DNA of 64,000 nucleotides from Streptomyces spororaveus (GTDB lineage: Bacteria; Actinomycetota; Actinomycetes; Streptomycetales; Streptomycetaceae). The notes beneath the pieces are model-generated. The model was given only the letters and a program-made list of their open reading frames with translations. It was not told the DNA's origin and searched no databases. Shown one piece after another: positions 37,647-46,766 of the stretch (its first letter is position 1; every line of letters starts with the position of its first letter). The position numbers and the translations under genes are program-made. The stretch spans positions 2,831,001-2,895,000 of the forward strand of contig NZ_BNED01000005.1 of the NCBI RefSeq assembly GCF_016755875.1, written 5' to 3'.

Positions 37647-38882
37647 ATGCGATACGGAAGTTCTCCCGGGCAGGTGGGATCCGGGGGCGCGGGCGGGCCG
37701 CGCCGGGGTGTGCTGGCGGCGCTCGCGCTGGTCGGCTGCGGCGCTCTGCTGGCGGCCGGGTGCTCGCCGGAGGGCGGCCCGGGCGCGGGGCCGGGCGGCT
37801 CCGCGCCGGGCACGGCCTCGGCGGGCTCCGGGCCGCCGGGTCCGTCGGGGAGAGCGTCCGTGTCTCCGGAGGCTGCGGGCCCCCCTGCGAAGGGGGCGGT
37901 GACGGTGACCGGCGAGGTGGCCAAGGGGCTGGAGTCGCCGTGGGGCGTGGCCCAGCTGCCCGGCGGAGACCTGCTGGTCGCCTCGCGGGACAAGGGGACG
38001 ATCAGCCGGGTCACGGCGGGCTCGGGCGCGGCGACCCGGATCGGCGAGGTGCCGGGGGTGGCTCCGGGCGGGGAGGGCGGGCTCATGGGCCTCGCGCTGT
38101 CGCCCGCCTTCGCTTCGGACCGGCTGGTGTACGTGTACTTCACGACCGAGTCCGACAACCGCATCGCCCGGCTGCGGTACGACGAGCAGAGACCTGCCGG
38201 GCAGCAACTGGGCGCTCCGGACACGGTGTTCCGGGGCATTCCCAAGGGCCTCATCCACAACGGCGGCCGGATCGCCTTCGGCCCGGACAAGATGCTCTAC
38301 GCGGGAACGGGCGAGACCGGTGACACCGGGCTCGCGCAGGACAAGAAGTCGCTGGGCGGCAAGATCCTGCGGATGACCCCCGACGGGGATCCGGTGCACG
38401 GCAATCCGGAGGCGGATTCCGTCGTCTACTCCTACGGGCACCGCAATGTGCAGGGCCTCGCCTGGGACAAGGACAAACGGCTGTGGGCGGCCGAGTTCGG
38501 CCAGAACACGTGGGACGAGCTGAATCTGATCGAGCCCGGCGCCAACTACGGGTGGCCGGAGGCCGAGGGGAAGGCGGGAAAGCCCGGTTTCCGGGATCCG
38601 GTGGCGGTGTGGAAGACCGACGAGGCCTCGCCGAGCGGGATCGCCTGGGCCGAGGGCTCGATATGGATGGCCGGGCTGAAGGGCAAGCGGCTGTGGCGGA
38701 TCCCGCTGGCCGGAACGGAGCTGGTGGCGGAGCCCGAGGCCTTCCTGGAGGGTGAGTACGGGCGGCTGCGGACGGTGGTGCCCCTCGGTGGGGACCGCAT
38801 GCTGCTGGTCACGAGCGAGACGGACGGACGTGGCTCCCCGGAAGCGGGCGACGACAGGATTCTGACCTTGACGGTGCGGTGA
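37647..38882 (+). CDS. PQQ-dependent sugar dehydrogenase-like lipoprotein
   Basis: A 411-residue exported lipoprotein. After a basic N-terminus and hydrophobic segment comes the lipobox 'LLAAGCSPEG', then a Gly/Pro/Ser linker (residues ~40-80). The rest is a six-bladed propeller of the glucose/sorbosone dehydrogenase family: 'LESPWGVAQLPGGDLLVASR', 'GGEGGLMGLALSPAF', 'NGGRIAFGPDKMLYAGTGE' and 'YGHRNVQGLAWDKDKRLWAAEFG' (split across residues ~275-300). The family oxidises sugars with PQQ, though many Streptomyces members have no proven activity. Start ATG 37647 with AAGGGAG 8 nt upstream. Confidence 0.9.
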   Translation: MRYGSSPGQVGSGGAGGPRRGVLAALALVGCGALLAAGCSPEGGPGAGPGGSAPGTASAGSGPPGPSGRASVSPEAAGPPAKGAVTVTGEVAKGLESPWGVAQLPGGDLLVASRDKGTISRVTAGSGAATRIGEVPGVAPGGEGGLMGLALSPAFASDRLVYVYFTTESDNRIARLRYDEQRPAGQQLGAPDTVFRGIPKGLIHNGGRIAFGPDKMLYAGTGETGDTGLAQDKKSLGGKILRMTPDGDPVHGNPEADSVVYSYGHRNVQGLAWDKDKRLWAAEFGQNTWDELNLIEPGANYGWPEAEGKAGKPGFRDPVAVWKTDEASPSGIAWAEGSIWMAGLKGKRLWRIPLAGTELVAEPEAFLEGEYGRLRTVVPLGGDRMLLVTSETDGRGSPEAGDDRILTLTVR

Positions 38883-38912
38883 CCGGCATGTCCCCGGCGG
38901 GGGACGGAGGGT

Positions 38913-39104
38913 GTGGTGGGCACGGTGTTCAACATGATCGAAGAACTGTTCAACCCGGGACGCAAGCACACCGACGAGGAGAAGAAGCGGCTGGAGCTGT
39001 CCCGGACCGACGTCAATGACAACGATCCGGGACGGGGTCCGATAGACCTCGACTCCGGCAAGGTGCTCATACGCCTGGCCGAGCAGCCTCCGGACGAGGA
39101 CTGA
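38913..39104 (+). CDS. DUF6191-type small protein (63 aa)
   Basis: A small charged protein, 'MIEELFNPGRKHTDEEKKRL' then 'NDPGRGPIDLDSGKVLIR'. This is the pattern of the DUF6191 family, common and uncharacterised in Streptomyces. GGAGG immediately precedes the start; GTG 38913 and GTG 38916 are both possible. No membrane or secretion signal. Its last 38 bases overlap the convergent LAL regulator gene. Confidence 0.8.
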   Translation: MVGTVFNMIEELFNPGRKHTDEEKKRLELSRTDVNDNDPGRGPIDLDSGKVLIRLAEQPPDED

Positions 39105-42100
39105 CCGGGGAGGGCGCGGCGAACAGGCGCAGCCGGTGGGCGAGGGCGGCCGCCTCGCCTCGGCCGGTGACGCCCAGCTTGGCCAGGATGTTCGAGACGT
39201 GCACGCTCGCCGTCTTCGGGGATATGAAGAGCTCTTCGGCGATCTTCCGGTTGGTGCTGCCGGCCGCGACCAGGCGCAGCACGTCCCGCTCGCGGCTGGT
39301 CAGTCCGAGTGCCTCGACCGGGTCGGTCCGCGGTGCGTCCGGGACCGCGGCGCCGTCGGCCTCGGTCAGCGGCAGGCGGGCGCGCCGGGCCAGCAGGGCC
39401 AGGTCCTCGCGCAGCAGGCGTGAGCCGATCCGCTCGGCGGTGGCGTAGGCCTCGCGGAGCAGGACGGCCGCGGGCTCCCGGTCGCCTGCGGCCAGCAATG
39501 CCTCCGCGAGCCGGTGGCAGACCCTGGCCAGCAGGTACGGGCGCTCCAGCGGGCGGACGGCCTTCTCGACGGCGGTCCAGTCGGCGAGGGTGTCCCGGGC
39601 CTCGGCCCGGAGCAGCTCGGCCCGGACGTACTCGGCGTGGGCGGTCCACACCGGGACCGGGGTGGCGACGGAGCGGGCGGCGGTGCGCAGCACGGCCAGC
39701 GCCGTGTCCCGGCCGGCCTCGGCGGCCGGGAGCCCCCGGGCGTCCGCCTCCGCGGTGGCGGCGGCGAGGAGCAGCGGCCAGGCGTAGCGGTGCTGCCCGA
39801 GCGGGAATCCGTAGGCGGCGGCAGCGGACGTCTCGGCGCGGACGTCGGCGATCCGGCCCTCCGCCGCGGCCACGCCGATCGTGAGGCGGCGGAGCGGGAT
39901 CCGGTGCTGTGGCTGGGTCTCGTGGGTGCCGTAGTGGGTGTGGGCCGCGGCGAGCTGGTGGGTCGCCTCGGCCAGCTCTCCTCGCGCCAGGGCCAGGTAG
40001 GCGAGGCGCGCCGAGGCGCAGCCGCGCGGGGCGGCGCTCTGGCCGACCAGCAGGGTACGCCTGGCCGCCTCGGCGGCCTCGTCCCAGCGGCCGAGGCTGT
40101 AGAGGCTCTCGGCCATGTTTCCGCAGACCCAGGCCTCGCTGTCCAGGAGCCGTGACTTCCGGACCAGTTCGGCCCCTTGTTCGGCGAGCTCCACGGCTTC
40201 GCGGGACCGTCCCAGACTTTCCAGCTGAGAGGTGAGATTGATATGCGCACGCCCTGCCAGCATCGTGAGTCCGAGCTGCGTGGTCCGTTCCACGACCGCG
40301 TGCATTTCCGCGAGGCCGCCCTCGCCGTCGCCGGAGTCGGCGCGCAGGGCGCCGACCGTGATCCGGGCGTTGAGTTCGGTCTCCTCGGCGCCGACCATGC
40401 GTGCGTACTCGACGGCGCGTTCGGCGGCGGCGAGGTTGTCGGGTCCCGGCTGGTGGAGCATGCCCCAGCTCGCGGCCCGGACCAGGACCTCGGCGTGCAC
40501 CTGGGACGGGGGCAGCCCCCGGACGAGGTCCTGCGCCTTGGCTATCTCCTCCCAGCCGTCGCCGCGTCCGAGGCCGGCGACCAGCCGGGACCGCTCGGTC
40601 CAGAACCAGGCGGCCCGCAGCGGGTCGCGGTCGTCCTCCAGCAGGCGCAGCGCCGTCTTCGTGATCTTCAGGGCGCGGTCGCGTTCGCCTCCGTAGCGCG
40701 CCGCGACGGTCGCCTCGGCCAGCAGGTCGAGCCGCTGCAGCGCGGTGGTGGCCGGGTCGCAGCCGCACGGCGGGTAGACGTCGGTGTAGTCCGCCGGGCG
40801 CAGCGCCTCGCGGACGTCCTCGGGGGCGCTGTCCCACAGGTCCATGGCCCGCTCCAGCAGGCGCAGTTGCTCCGAGTAGGCGTGCCGGCGGCGGGCGGCC
40901 ACGGAGGCGGCCAGTACGGCGGGCAGCGCCTCGGCGGGATCGTTGGCGTGGTACCAGTAGCTGGCGAGCCGGATGACCCGTTCCTCGGCCCGGACCAGGG
41001 AGCCGTCGGCCTCCATGGCCTCGGCGTAGCGGCGGTTGACGCGGGCCCGCTCCCCGGGCAGCAGGTCGTCGCTGACGGCCTCGCGGACCAGGGAGTGGCG
41101 GAAGCGGTAGCCGTCGCCGTCAGGGGTGGCGAGCAGGATGTTGGCCCCGACGGCGGCCCTCAGCGCCTCGATCAGCTCGTCCTCGGTGAGTCCGGCGACG
41201 GCGCGCAGCAGCGGGTACTCCACGGTGGAGCCGCCCTCGGCGACGATGCGCACCAGCCGCTGGGTTTCGTCGGGGAGCACCTCGACGCGAACGAGCAGCA
41301 GGTCGCGCAGGGATTCGGTGAGTCCGGTGCGGCAGCCGCTCTCCTTGGAGGCGACGAGTTCCTCGACGAAGAAGGCGTTGCCGTCCGACCGGTCGAAGAC
41401 GGAGTCCACGAAGTCCTCGTCGGGCTGCGCGGCGAGGATGCCGGCGAGCTGGCGGCGGACCTCGGCCCGGTTGAAGCGGGACAGCTCGATGCGCCGGACG
41501 GTGCGGAGCCGGTCGAGTTCGGCGAGGAGCGGGCGCAGCGGGTGACGCCGGTGCACGTCGTCCGCGCGGTAGGTGGCGACGATGACGAGTCGGCCGCTGC
41601 CGAGGGTGCGGAAGAGGTAGGAGAGCAGGTGCCGGGTGGAGGTGTCCGCCCAGTGCAGGTCCTCCAGGACGAGGACGACGGTGCGGTCGGCGGCGAGGCG
41701 CTCCAGCATCCGGGCCGTCAGTTCGAAGAGCCGGGCGGTGCTCTCCTCGTCGTGCGGGCCGCGCGGGGTGTCGCCGAGTTCGGGGAGGATGCGGGCGAGT
41801 TCGTCCTCCTGGCCGGCGGCAGCCGCGGCCAACTCCTGGGGCAGCAGCCGGTGCAGAGTGCGCAGGGCCGTCGAGAACGGGGCGAAGGGAAGGCCCTCCG
41901 CCCCGATCTCCACACAGCCTCCGACGGCGACGACGGCGCCGCGGCGGTCCGCCTCGCACAGGAACTCCTCGGTGAGGCGGGTCTTGCCGACTCCGGCCTC
42001 TCCCCCGATGAGCATCGCCTGCGGTTCCCGCCCGGCGGCCCGGGTCAGTGCGTCGGTGAGTACGGCCAGTTCATCGGCTCGGCCGACGAACACCGGGCTG

Positions 42101-42129
42101 ACAGATCTGGTCTCCACGCCGCCGAGCAT
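39067..42129 (-). CDS. Large ATP-binding LuxR-family (LAL) regulator
   Basis: A 1020-residue LAL/MalT-type regulator. The N-terminal AAA ATPase has Walker A 'LIGGEAGVGKTRLTEEFL' and Walker B 'VVLVLEDLHWADTSTRHLL'. A long TPR-like helical middle follows. The C-terminal LuxR helix-turn-helix is 'LTSRERDVLRLVAAGSTNRK' with 'FISPKTASVHVSNILAKLGV'. Such proteins switch on transcription when ATP and an inducer are bound. ATG 42129 (MLGGVETRSV) is chosen, with AGGA about 10 nt upstream; the frame is open to 42180. No pathway cluster adjoins it, so its target is unknown. Confidence 0.9.
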   Translation of the reverse strand: MLGGVETRSVSPVFVGRADELAVLTDALTRAAGREPQAMLIGGEAGVGKTRLTEEFLCEADRRGAVVAVGGCVEIGAEGLPFAPFSTALRTLHRLLPQELAAAAAGQEDELARILPELGDTPRGPHDEESTARLFELTARMLERLAADRTVVLVLEDLHWADTSTRHLLSYLFRTLGSGRLVIVATYRADDVHRRHPLRPLLAELDRLRTVRRIELSRFNRAEVRRQLAGILAAQPDEDFVDSVFDRSDGNAFFVEELVASKESGCRTGLTESLRDLLLVRVEVLPDETQRLVRIVAEGGSTVEYPLLRAVAGLTEDELIEALRAAVGANILLATPDGDGYRFRHSLVREAVSDDLLPGERARVNRRYAEAMEADGSLVRAEERVIRLASYWYHANDPAEALPAVLAASVAARRRHAYSEQLRLLERAMDLWDSAPEDVREALRPADYTDVYPPCGCDPATTALQRLDLLAEATVAARYGGERDRALKITKTALRLLEDDRDPLRAAWFWTERSRLVAGLGRGDGWEEIAKAQDLVRGLPPSQVHAEVLVRAASWGMLHQPGPDNLAAAERAVEYARMVGAEETELNARITVGALRADSGDGEGGLAEMHAVVERTTQLGLTMLAGRAHINLTSQLESLGRSREAVELAEQGAELVRKSRLLDSEAWVCGNMAESLYSLGRWDEAAEAARRTLLVGQSAAPRGCASARLAYLALARGELAEATHQLAAAHTHYGTHETQPQHRIPLRRLTIGVAAAEGRIADVRAETSAAAAYGFPLGQHRYAWPLLLAAATAEADARGLPAAEAGRDTALAVLRTAARSVATPVPVWTAHAEYVRAELLRAEARDTLADWTAVEKAVRPLERPYLLARVCHRLAEALLAAGDREPAAVLLREAYATAERIGSRLLREDLALLARRARLPLTEADGAAVPDAPRTDPVEALGLTSRERDVLRLVAAGSTNRKIAEELFISPKTASVHVSNILAKLGVTGRGEAAALAHRLRLFAAPSPVSPRPEAARPGV

Positions 42130-42188
42130 CGCACAGACGTCCTGTCCGGCGGCACTCCCCGCCGGTGCGGATCTCATCACGTGTCAGT

Positions 42189-42398
42189 TCACACGGTGCG
42201 CGGCGCGGAGTGCGCGGAGCGGGCAGGGCGGGCAGAGCGGGTGAACCGGCTCCGGAGTGTTCTCACCCGCCTCCGGGCTTCCTTCTCCGGCAAGGAGGCA
42301 CGGTGCGCCGTGCCCGCCGCCCGGGCCGTGCGGTACTCGGCCGCCTCACGCATGAGGTCGGCGCTACGGACGGCGTTGGCGATCTCGTACTCGAACAT
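42189..42398 (-). CDS. Small basic hypothetical protein (69 aa)
   Basis: A 69-residue protein starting MFEYEIANAVRSADLMREAA, then an Arg/Ala-rich tail. GGGAG stands 6 nt before ATG 42398, which argues for a real gene. Proteins beginning 'MFEYE' with a helical charged body recur in Streptomyces without a known role. No membrane segment or cysteine. The basic tail could bind nucleic acid; that is a guess. Confidence 0.65.
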   Translation of the reverse strand: MFEYEIANAVRSADLMREAAEYRTARAAGTAHRASLPEKEARRRVRTLRSRFTRSARPARSAHSAPRTV

Positions 42399-42564
42399 CT
42401 CTGCTCCCTGGTCGCGTTTCTCGGGCACCTCGTTCGGTGTGATCCAAGATTCGCGCCCCAGGGGGTACCGGCACATCGGTCGCATGCCGCATCTGCCGGG
42501 GAGAGGGGGCCTTAGTCCGGGGCTCTGAAGCCCCGGGTCGGTCCGTGAGGGCCTAAGGCAGTGC

Positions 42565-43149
42565 CTAGGCGCCGGCTCCGGCCGCCTTGGGAATGGCGAG
42601 GAGGAGGTCGAAGTACATGAGGACGAAGAGCAGTACGCCGAGGGCGCCCAGTCCGATGCCCGCCCAGGAGACGGACCGCACCCAGGTGGGGAGGGTGCGC
42701 TCGGGGGTGCTGAAGGCGGGGAGGGCCAGCACGAAGGTGGCCAGGATCAGGGCGAGGGCGGAGAAGATGCCGTTCACCATGGCGGTGGTGTGCCACGGGT
42801 CGACGAACTGGGCGGCGATCTGCGCGTTGGCGTCGGCGGCCTGGGTCAGCTCCAGGCGGGCGGTGAGGCTCGCGCGCTCGGACACGATGCCCGCGACCCA
42901 GCCACCGCTGAGGGCGACGACACCGAGACCTGCGGCGACGATCGCGAAGGCGGCGGAGCCGACGTGGCTCGGCTCACGGTCCTCGTCCCCGAGGAGCGCC
43001 TCGTCGTCCAGGTCGATCTCGGTGACCTCGTCGGTGACCGCGGAGTCGGCTTCGGCCTCGGCCGGCCGGGGCGTCTCGGTCTTTTCGAGGTCGGCCGGGG
43101 TGGTGTCCGCCTCGGCGGCGTTCGGGGCGGGGGTCTTCGTGGTGTCCAT
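42565..43149 (-). CDS. Hypothetical membrane protein with acidic N-terminus (194 aa)
   Basis: A 194-residue protein. Residues 1-65 are Thr/Pro/Glu/Asp-rich and soluble ('VTEIDLDDEALLGDED'). Then come three hydrophobic segments: 'AAFAIVAAGLGVVALSGGWV', 'GIFSALALILATFVLALPAF' and 'WAGIGLGALGVLLFVLMYFDL' (last within residues ~170-190). No known domain is seen. ATG 43149 is used rather than the GTG nine bases upstream. Likely a small cytoplasmic-membrane protein of unknown role. Confidence 0.75.
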   Translation of the reverse strand: MDTTKTPAPNAAEADTTPADLEKTETPRPAEAEADSAVTDEVTEIDLDDEALLGDEDREPSHVGSAAFAIVAAGLGVVALSGGWVAGIVSERASLTARLELTQAADANAQIAAQFVDPWHTTAMVNGIFSALALILATFVLALPAFSTPERTLPTWVRSVSWAGIGLGALGVLLFVLMYFDLLLAIPKAAGAGA

Positions 43150-43209
43150 GCGGGGCACCGTAGGCGCCCTGTCTGAGAGTTTTCTGAGAATCCGCGGGCG
43201 CCCGCCGCG

Positions 43210-43236
43210 AGGGGCCCGGCGGTCGGCGGGGCCCCT
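43210..43236 (-). terminator. Probable terminator downstream of the RimJ/RimL-type GNAT gene
   Basis: AGGGGCCC (43210-43217) pairs with GGGCCCCT (43229-43236), 34 nt beyond the GNAT stop codon. Confidence 0.45.
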
Positions 43237-43270
43237 GGCCGGGAGCCCCCGGACAGGGCCCGGACCGGGC

Positions 43271-43825
43271 TCAGGCGGACCGGGTCGCGGCCCACTCGTG
43301 GGAGAGGACCGACCACACTTCGGTGTCCTGGCGGACTCCGCGGTGGAGGTAGTTCTCCCGCATGACGCCGTCGCGGGTCATACCGAGGCGCGCGGCCACG
43401 GCGAGGCTCTTCTTGTTGCCGGAGGCGGCGTGCCACTCGACGCGGTGCATGCCGCGCTCGCCGAAGGCGTAGTCGATCAGGACGTGGCAGGCTTTGGTGA
43501 CCAGGCCGCGGCCGGCCGCGTCGGGCTCCAGCCAGCAGCCGATCTCACAGTTGCCGTAGTGCGCCTCGAACATCCGGAAGAGGACCCCGCCCACCAGGGT
43601 GCCGTCGAGCCGGATGCCGAAGAACCGGGGGCCGTCCTCGCCCGCCGACGCCGCGTACTTGGCGAGCAGGGCCCGGGCGGAGTCGAGGTCGGTGGTCCGG
43701 TCGGGGAAGCCGACGTACTCGCCGATGAATTCGCGTCCGCGCTCGATGTGCGCGAGGAACTCCTGGGCGTGCCGGGCCTCCAGCGGGAACATCTGGGCGT
43801 CTTCGGCGAGGTCTATCGAGAACAT
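43271..43825 (-). CDS. GNAT acetyltransferase, RimJ/RimL type
   Basis: A 184-residue acetyltransferase. 'FGIRLDGTLVGGVLFRM' and 'CEIGCWLEPDAAGRGLVTKA' (acetyl-CoA loop Gly-x-Gly form 'AAGRGLVT') followed by 'GMHRVEWHAASGNKKSLAVA' and 'GMTRDGVMRENYLHRG' match RimJ/RimL ribosomal-protein N-acetyltransferases and their relatives. The actual acceptor is unknown. ATG 43825 has AAGGA 9 nt upstream. It lies 39 bp downstream of the MMPL gene in the same direction and is likely cotranscribed. Confidence 0.88.
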   Translation of the reverse strand: MFSIDLAEDAQMFPLEARHAQEFLAHIERGREFIGEYVGFPDRTTDLDSARALLAKYAASAGEDGPRFFGIRLDGTLVGGVLFRMFEAHYGNCEIGCWLEPDAAGRGLVTKACHVLIDYAFGERGMHRVEWHAASGNKKSLAVAARLGMTRDGVMRENYLHRGVRQDTEVWSVLSHEWAATRSA

Positions 43826-43864
43826 GCTCGGTCTTCCTTGGGGCTCGGGCGGCGGGTGGCCGGA

Positions 43865-46114
43865 TCACCGGGAGGTGGCGGCGGGCTCGGCACTGTCCTC
43901 GCTCGTGGCGAGGTCCGGGGCGGGCCGCTGCTCGGGAAGTCTTGCATGCGGGTGGCGTTCGGGGGGCTCGATGCTGATCCGGGGCAGGCGCCGGTCGAGC
44001 CAGGCGGGCAGCCACCAGTTGGCCCCGCCGAGCATGTGCATCAGGGCCGGGACGAGCAGGGTGCGCAGCACGAAGGCGTCGAGGGCGACGGCCGCGGCGA
44101 GCGCGATGCCGAACATCGCGATGATCCGGTCGCCGCTGAGCACGAAGGCCAGGAAGACGGAGATCATGATGACGGCCGCCGAGTTGATGACCCGGCTGGT
44201 CTCCGCGAGGCCCACGCGCACGGCCCGCCGGTTGTCGCCGGTCTCCAGCCACTCCTCGTACATCCGGCTGACGAGGAAGACCTGGTAGTCCATCGACAGT
44301 CCGAAGAGGACGGACACCATGATCACGGGGAGGAAGGGTTCGATGGGGCCGGCGCTGCCCAGGCCCAGCGACTCGCTGCCCCAGCCCCATTGGAAGACCG
44401 CGACCACGACGCCGAAGGAGGAGGCGACGGCGGCGACGTTCATGGCCGCCGCCTTGAGCGGGATGCCGATGGAGCGGAAGGCCAGCAGCAGGAGCACGCA
44501 GCCGAGGGCGATGACGACGCCGACGAAGAGCGGCAGCTTCCCGATGATGACCTCGGCGAAGTCGTCGTAGGCGGCCGTCACACCGCCGACGTGGACCTCC
44601 ATGGAGTTGCCGTGCCCGGCGGCCGGTATGACGTCCTGGCGGAGTCGGTCGACGAGGTCGCTCGTGGCCCGGGACTGCGGGGCGGAGTCCGGTACGACGG
44701 TCAGGACGGCGGTGTCCCCGCTGCGGTTGAGGACGGCGGGGCCGGTGGCGGCGACGCCCTCGGTCGTGCGCAGTGCCTGCGCCAGCCGGTCCACGGCGAG
44801 CCGGTCGCCGGCGCCGTCCAGCCGGGCGACGACGGTGAGCGGGCCGTTGGTACCGGGGCCGAAGCCGTCCGCCAGCAGGTCGTAGGCCTGCCGGGTGGTG
44901 GAGGTGGCCGGGTTGTTGCCCTGGTCGGACGTGCCCAGGTGGAGGGAGAGCGTGGGAAGGGCCAGCACCAGCATGACCGCGGTGGCAACGGCACCCAACA
45001 GCTTGGGGTGCCGCTCGACGAAGGCGGACCAGCGGGCGGCGAAGCCGGAGGTCTGCTCGGGGCGCGGGCCCTCGGCGGCGAGTTTGCGGCGCTCGCGGCG
45101 CGAGAGGGCCCGCACGCCTATGTACGAGAGGAGGGCGGGCAGCAGGGTGACCGAGGCGGCGACCGTCAGGACCACCGTCACGGAGGCCGCTATCGCGACA
45201 CCGTTCAGGAAGTTCAACCGCAGCACCAGCATGCCGAGCAGTGCGATGCAGACGGTGGCACCGGCGAAGACGACGGCCCGGCCCGTGGTGGCGACGGCGT
45301 TCGCCGCGGCCTCCTCGACGGTGGCGCCCCGCGCCAGGCCCTTGCGGTGCCGGGTGACGATGAACAGCGCGTAGTCGATGCCCACGCCGAGGCCGATGAG
45401 GGTGCCGAGCATCGGGGCGAAGTCGGCGACCGGCATCGCGTGACCGAGCAGGGTGATGCCGAAATACGCGGTGCCCACGCTGACCAGGGCGGTCGCGATG
45501 GGCAGCAGGCTCGCGGCCAGGGAGCCGAAGGCGAGGAAGAGGACCAGGGCGGCGACGGCGACGCCGATGACCTCGGCGAGGTGCGCGGTGGGGGCCTCGG
45601 TGAGCTGGACGGCACGGCCGCCGAGTTCGACCTGGAGACCGCCGGCCTCGGTGGTGGGGTTCTTCGCCGCCTCGACCACCGCCCTGGCCTGGGCCTTGGG
45701 TACGGAGTCCGCCTGCTGTTCGAAGGTCACCACCGCGTAGGCGGTGCGCCCGTCGGGGCTGATCCGTGCGGCGTCCTCGGGGGCGGGACCGTAGGGTCCG
45801 GCGACCGAACCGACGCCGGGGAGCCCGGCGACGGCCTCCAGCGCCCGGGTCATGCGCTGCTCGATGTCCGGGGTGCGCACGTTCTGCCGGTCCGGGGCCC
45901 GCCACACGATGGTGTCGGTGTCGCCGCCCTGGCCGTGGAAGCCCTCGCGCAGGAGGGCGTTGGCCCTGCCGGACTCGGTGCCGGGGACCTCGTAGTTGTT
46001 GGAGAACGCCGACCCGGCGGTCACTGCGGCCGCCGCGGTCCCGCCGAACGCGAGCAGCCAGATCAGGACGGTGAGGAGGCGGTGGCGCATGCACCAGCGT
46101 GCGATTACAGCCAA
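43865..46114 (-). CDS. MMPL-family RND transporter
   Basis: A 749-residue inner-membrane transporter of the MMPL/RND superfamily with two halves of about six membrane segments each. 'VGIDYALFIVTRHRKGLARG' and, in the second half, 'LFGLSMDYQVFLVSRMYEEW' contain the Asp-Tyr pairs used in proton coupling. Extracytoplasmic loops lie at residues ~40-170 and ~380-510. MMPL proteins in actinomycetes export lipids and other hydrophobic products. The start is TTG 46114, supported by GGGAG 8 nt upstream. Cotranscription with the GNAT downstream could mean an acylated product is exported, but this is speculative. Confidence 0.9.
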   Translation of the reverse strand: MAVIARWCMRHRLLTVLIWLLAFGGTAAAAVTAGSAFSNNYEVPGTESGRANALLREGFHGQGGDTDTIVWRAPDRQNVRTPDIEQRMTRALEAVAGLPGVGSVAGPYGPAPEDAARISPDGRTAYAVVTFEQQADSVPKAQARAVVEAAKNPTTEAGGLQVELGGRAVQLTEAPTAHLAEVIGVAVAALVLFLAFGSLAASLLPIATALVSVGTAYFGITLLGHAMPVADFAPMLGTLIGLGVGIDYALFIVTRHRKGLARGATVEEAAANAVATTGRAVVFAGATVCIALLGMLVLRLNFLNGVAIAASVTVVLTVAASVTLLPALLSYIGVRALSRRERRKLAAEGPRPEQTSGFAARWSAFVERHPKLLGAVATAVMLVLALPTLSLHLGTSDQGNNPATSTTRQAYDLLADGFGPGTNGPLTVVARLDGAGDRLAVDRLAQALRTTEGVAATGPAVLNRSGDTAVLTVVPDSAPQSRATSDLVDRLRQDVIPAAGHGNSMEVHVGGVTAAYDDFAEVIIGKLPLFVGVVIALGCVLLLLAFRSIGIPLKAAAMNVAAVASSFGVVVAVFQWGWGSESLGLGSAGPIEPFLPVIMVSVLFGLSMDYQVFLVSRMYEEWLETGDNRRAVRVGLAETSRVINSAAVIMISVFLAFVLSGDRIIAMFGIALAAAVALDAFVLRTLLVPALMHMLGGANWWLPAWLDRRLPRISIEPPERHPHARLPEQRPAPDLATSEDSAEPAATSR

Positions 46115-46295
46115 CGGACGTGCTCCCTGGTGGTTCGGGTCTTTACCGGGATGCGGCCCGTCGCAAAGAACGCATGAACGCGTGAAGGCCCCGCCGAAGG
46201 GCCCGGGGGATCACCCCGGGAAGGTCCGGCGCAGAGGGTCTACACCCTCCACGATCTCAGCGTTTCGTGATCGTTGGCCCCTTTCGTGTGCATCG

Positions 46296-46712
46296 TCACA
46301 GCGCGGGGCGGCCCGAGGACCCGGCCTCCAGCCGAACGTCGGGCTCGTCCACCCGGTAGCCCGGGATCGAGGGCCACCGGACGGTGAGGACGACGGCGTC
46401 CTCCTCCGCGTACCAGGAGTGGTCCACGCCGCGCCCCCAGAGCACGTAGTCCCCCTGCTCGGCGAGGACGACGGTGCGCCCCGGGAACTCCAGCCGGAAG
46501 CGTCCGCTGATCAGCACCAGCAGTGCGGTGCGCTTCTCGGCGGTCGCCCACCGCTCCCGCTCGTCGCCCTTCGGGTGGACACCCCATTTGATCTCCACGT
46601 CCTCGCTGTGGCGGGGATCGGAGGGGTCCTTGAAGTGGCCGAGGAGCCAGCCGCGGTCGGCGGCCGCGTCGGGGGTGGCCTTACCGGTGTAGATGGTGGA
46701 GTCGTGGTTCAC
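46296..46712 (-). CDS. Cupin-fold protein
   Basis: A 138-residue single-domain cupin. 'IKWGVHPKGDERERWATAEK' and 'FPGRTVVLAEQGDYVLWGRG' plus 'VDHSWYAEEDAVVLTVRW' give the two cupin motifs, with His residues that could hold a metal. Start GTG 46712 has no good ribosome site, so a leaderless transcript is possible. It is divergent from the GNAT at 46767, 54 bp away. Such small cupins are sometimes misnamed signal peptidase in annotations. Role unknown. Confidence 0.75.
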   Translation of the reverse strand: MNHDSTIYTGKATPDAAADRGWLLGHFKDPSDPRHSEDVEIKWGVHPKGDERERWATAEKRTALLVLISGRFRLEFPGRTVVLAEQGDYVLWGRGVDHSWYAEEDAVVLTVRWPSIPGYRVDEPDVRLEAGSSGRPAL

Positions 46713-46766
46713 GGGGGTGAGGCTAATGCAGTTGTTTCGTCCCTCCGACACTGGTGAGCTGGGGCC

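Noticed and set aside
42587..46177. 1196-codon open frame antisense to the GNAT and MMPL genes
   Set aside because: Antisense shadow with a low-complexity product; the MMPL gene has a ribosome site and conserved motifs on the other strand.
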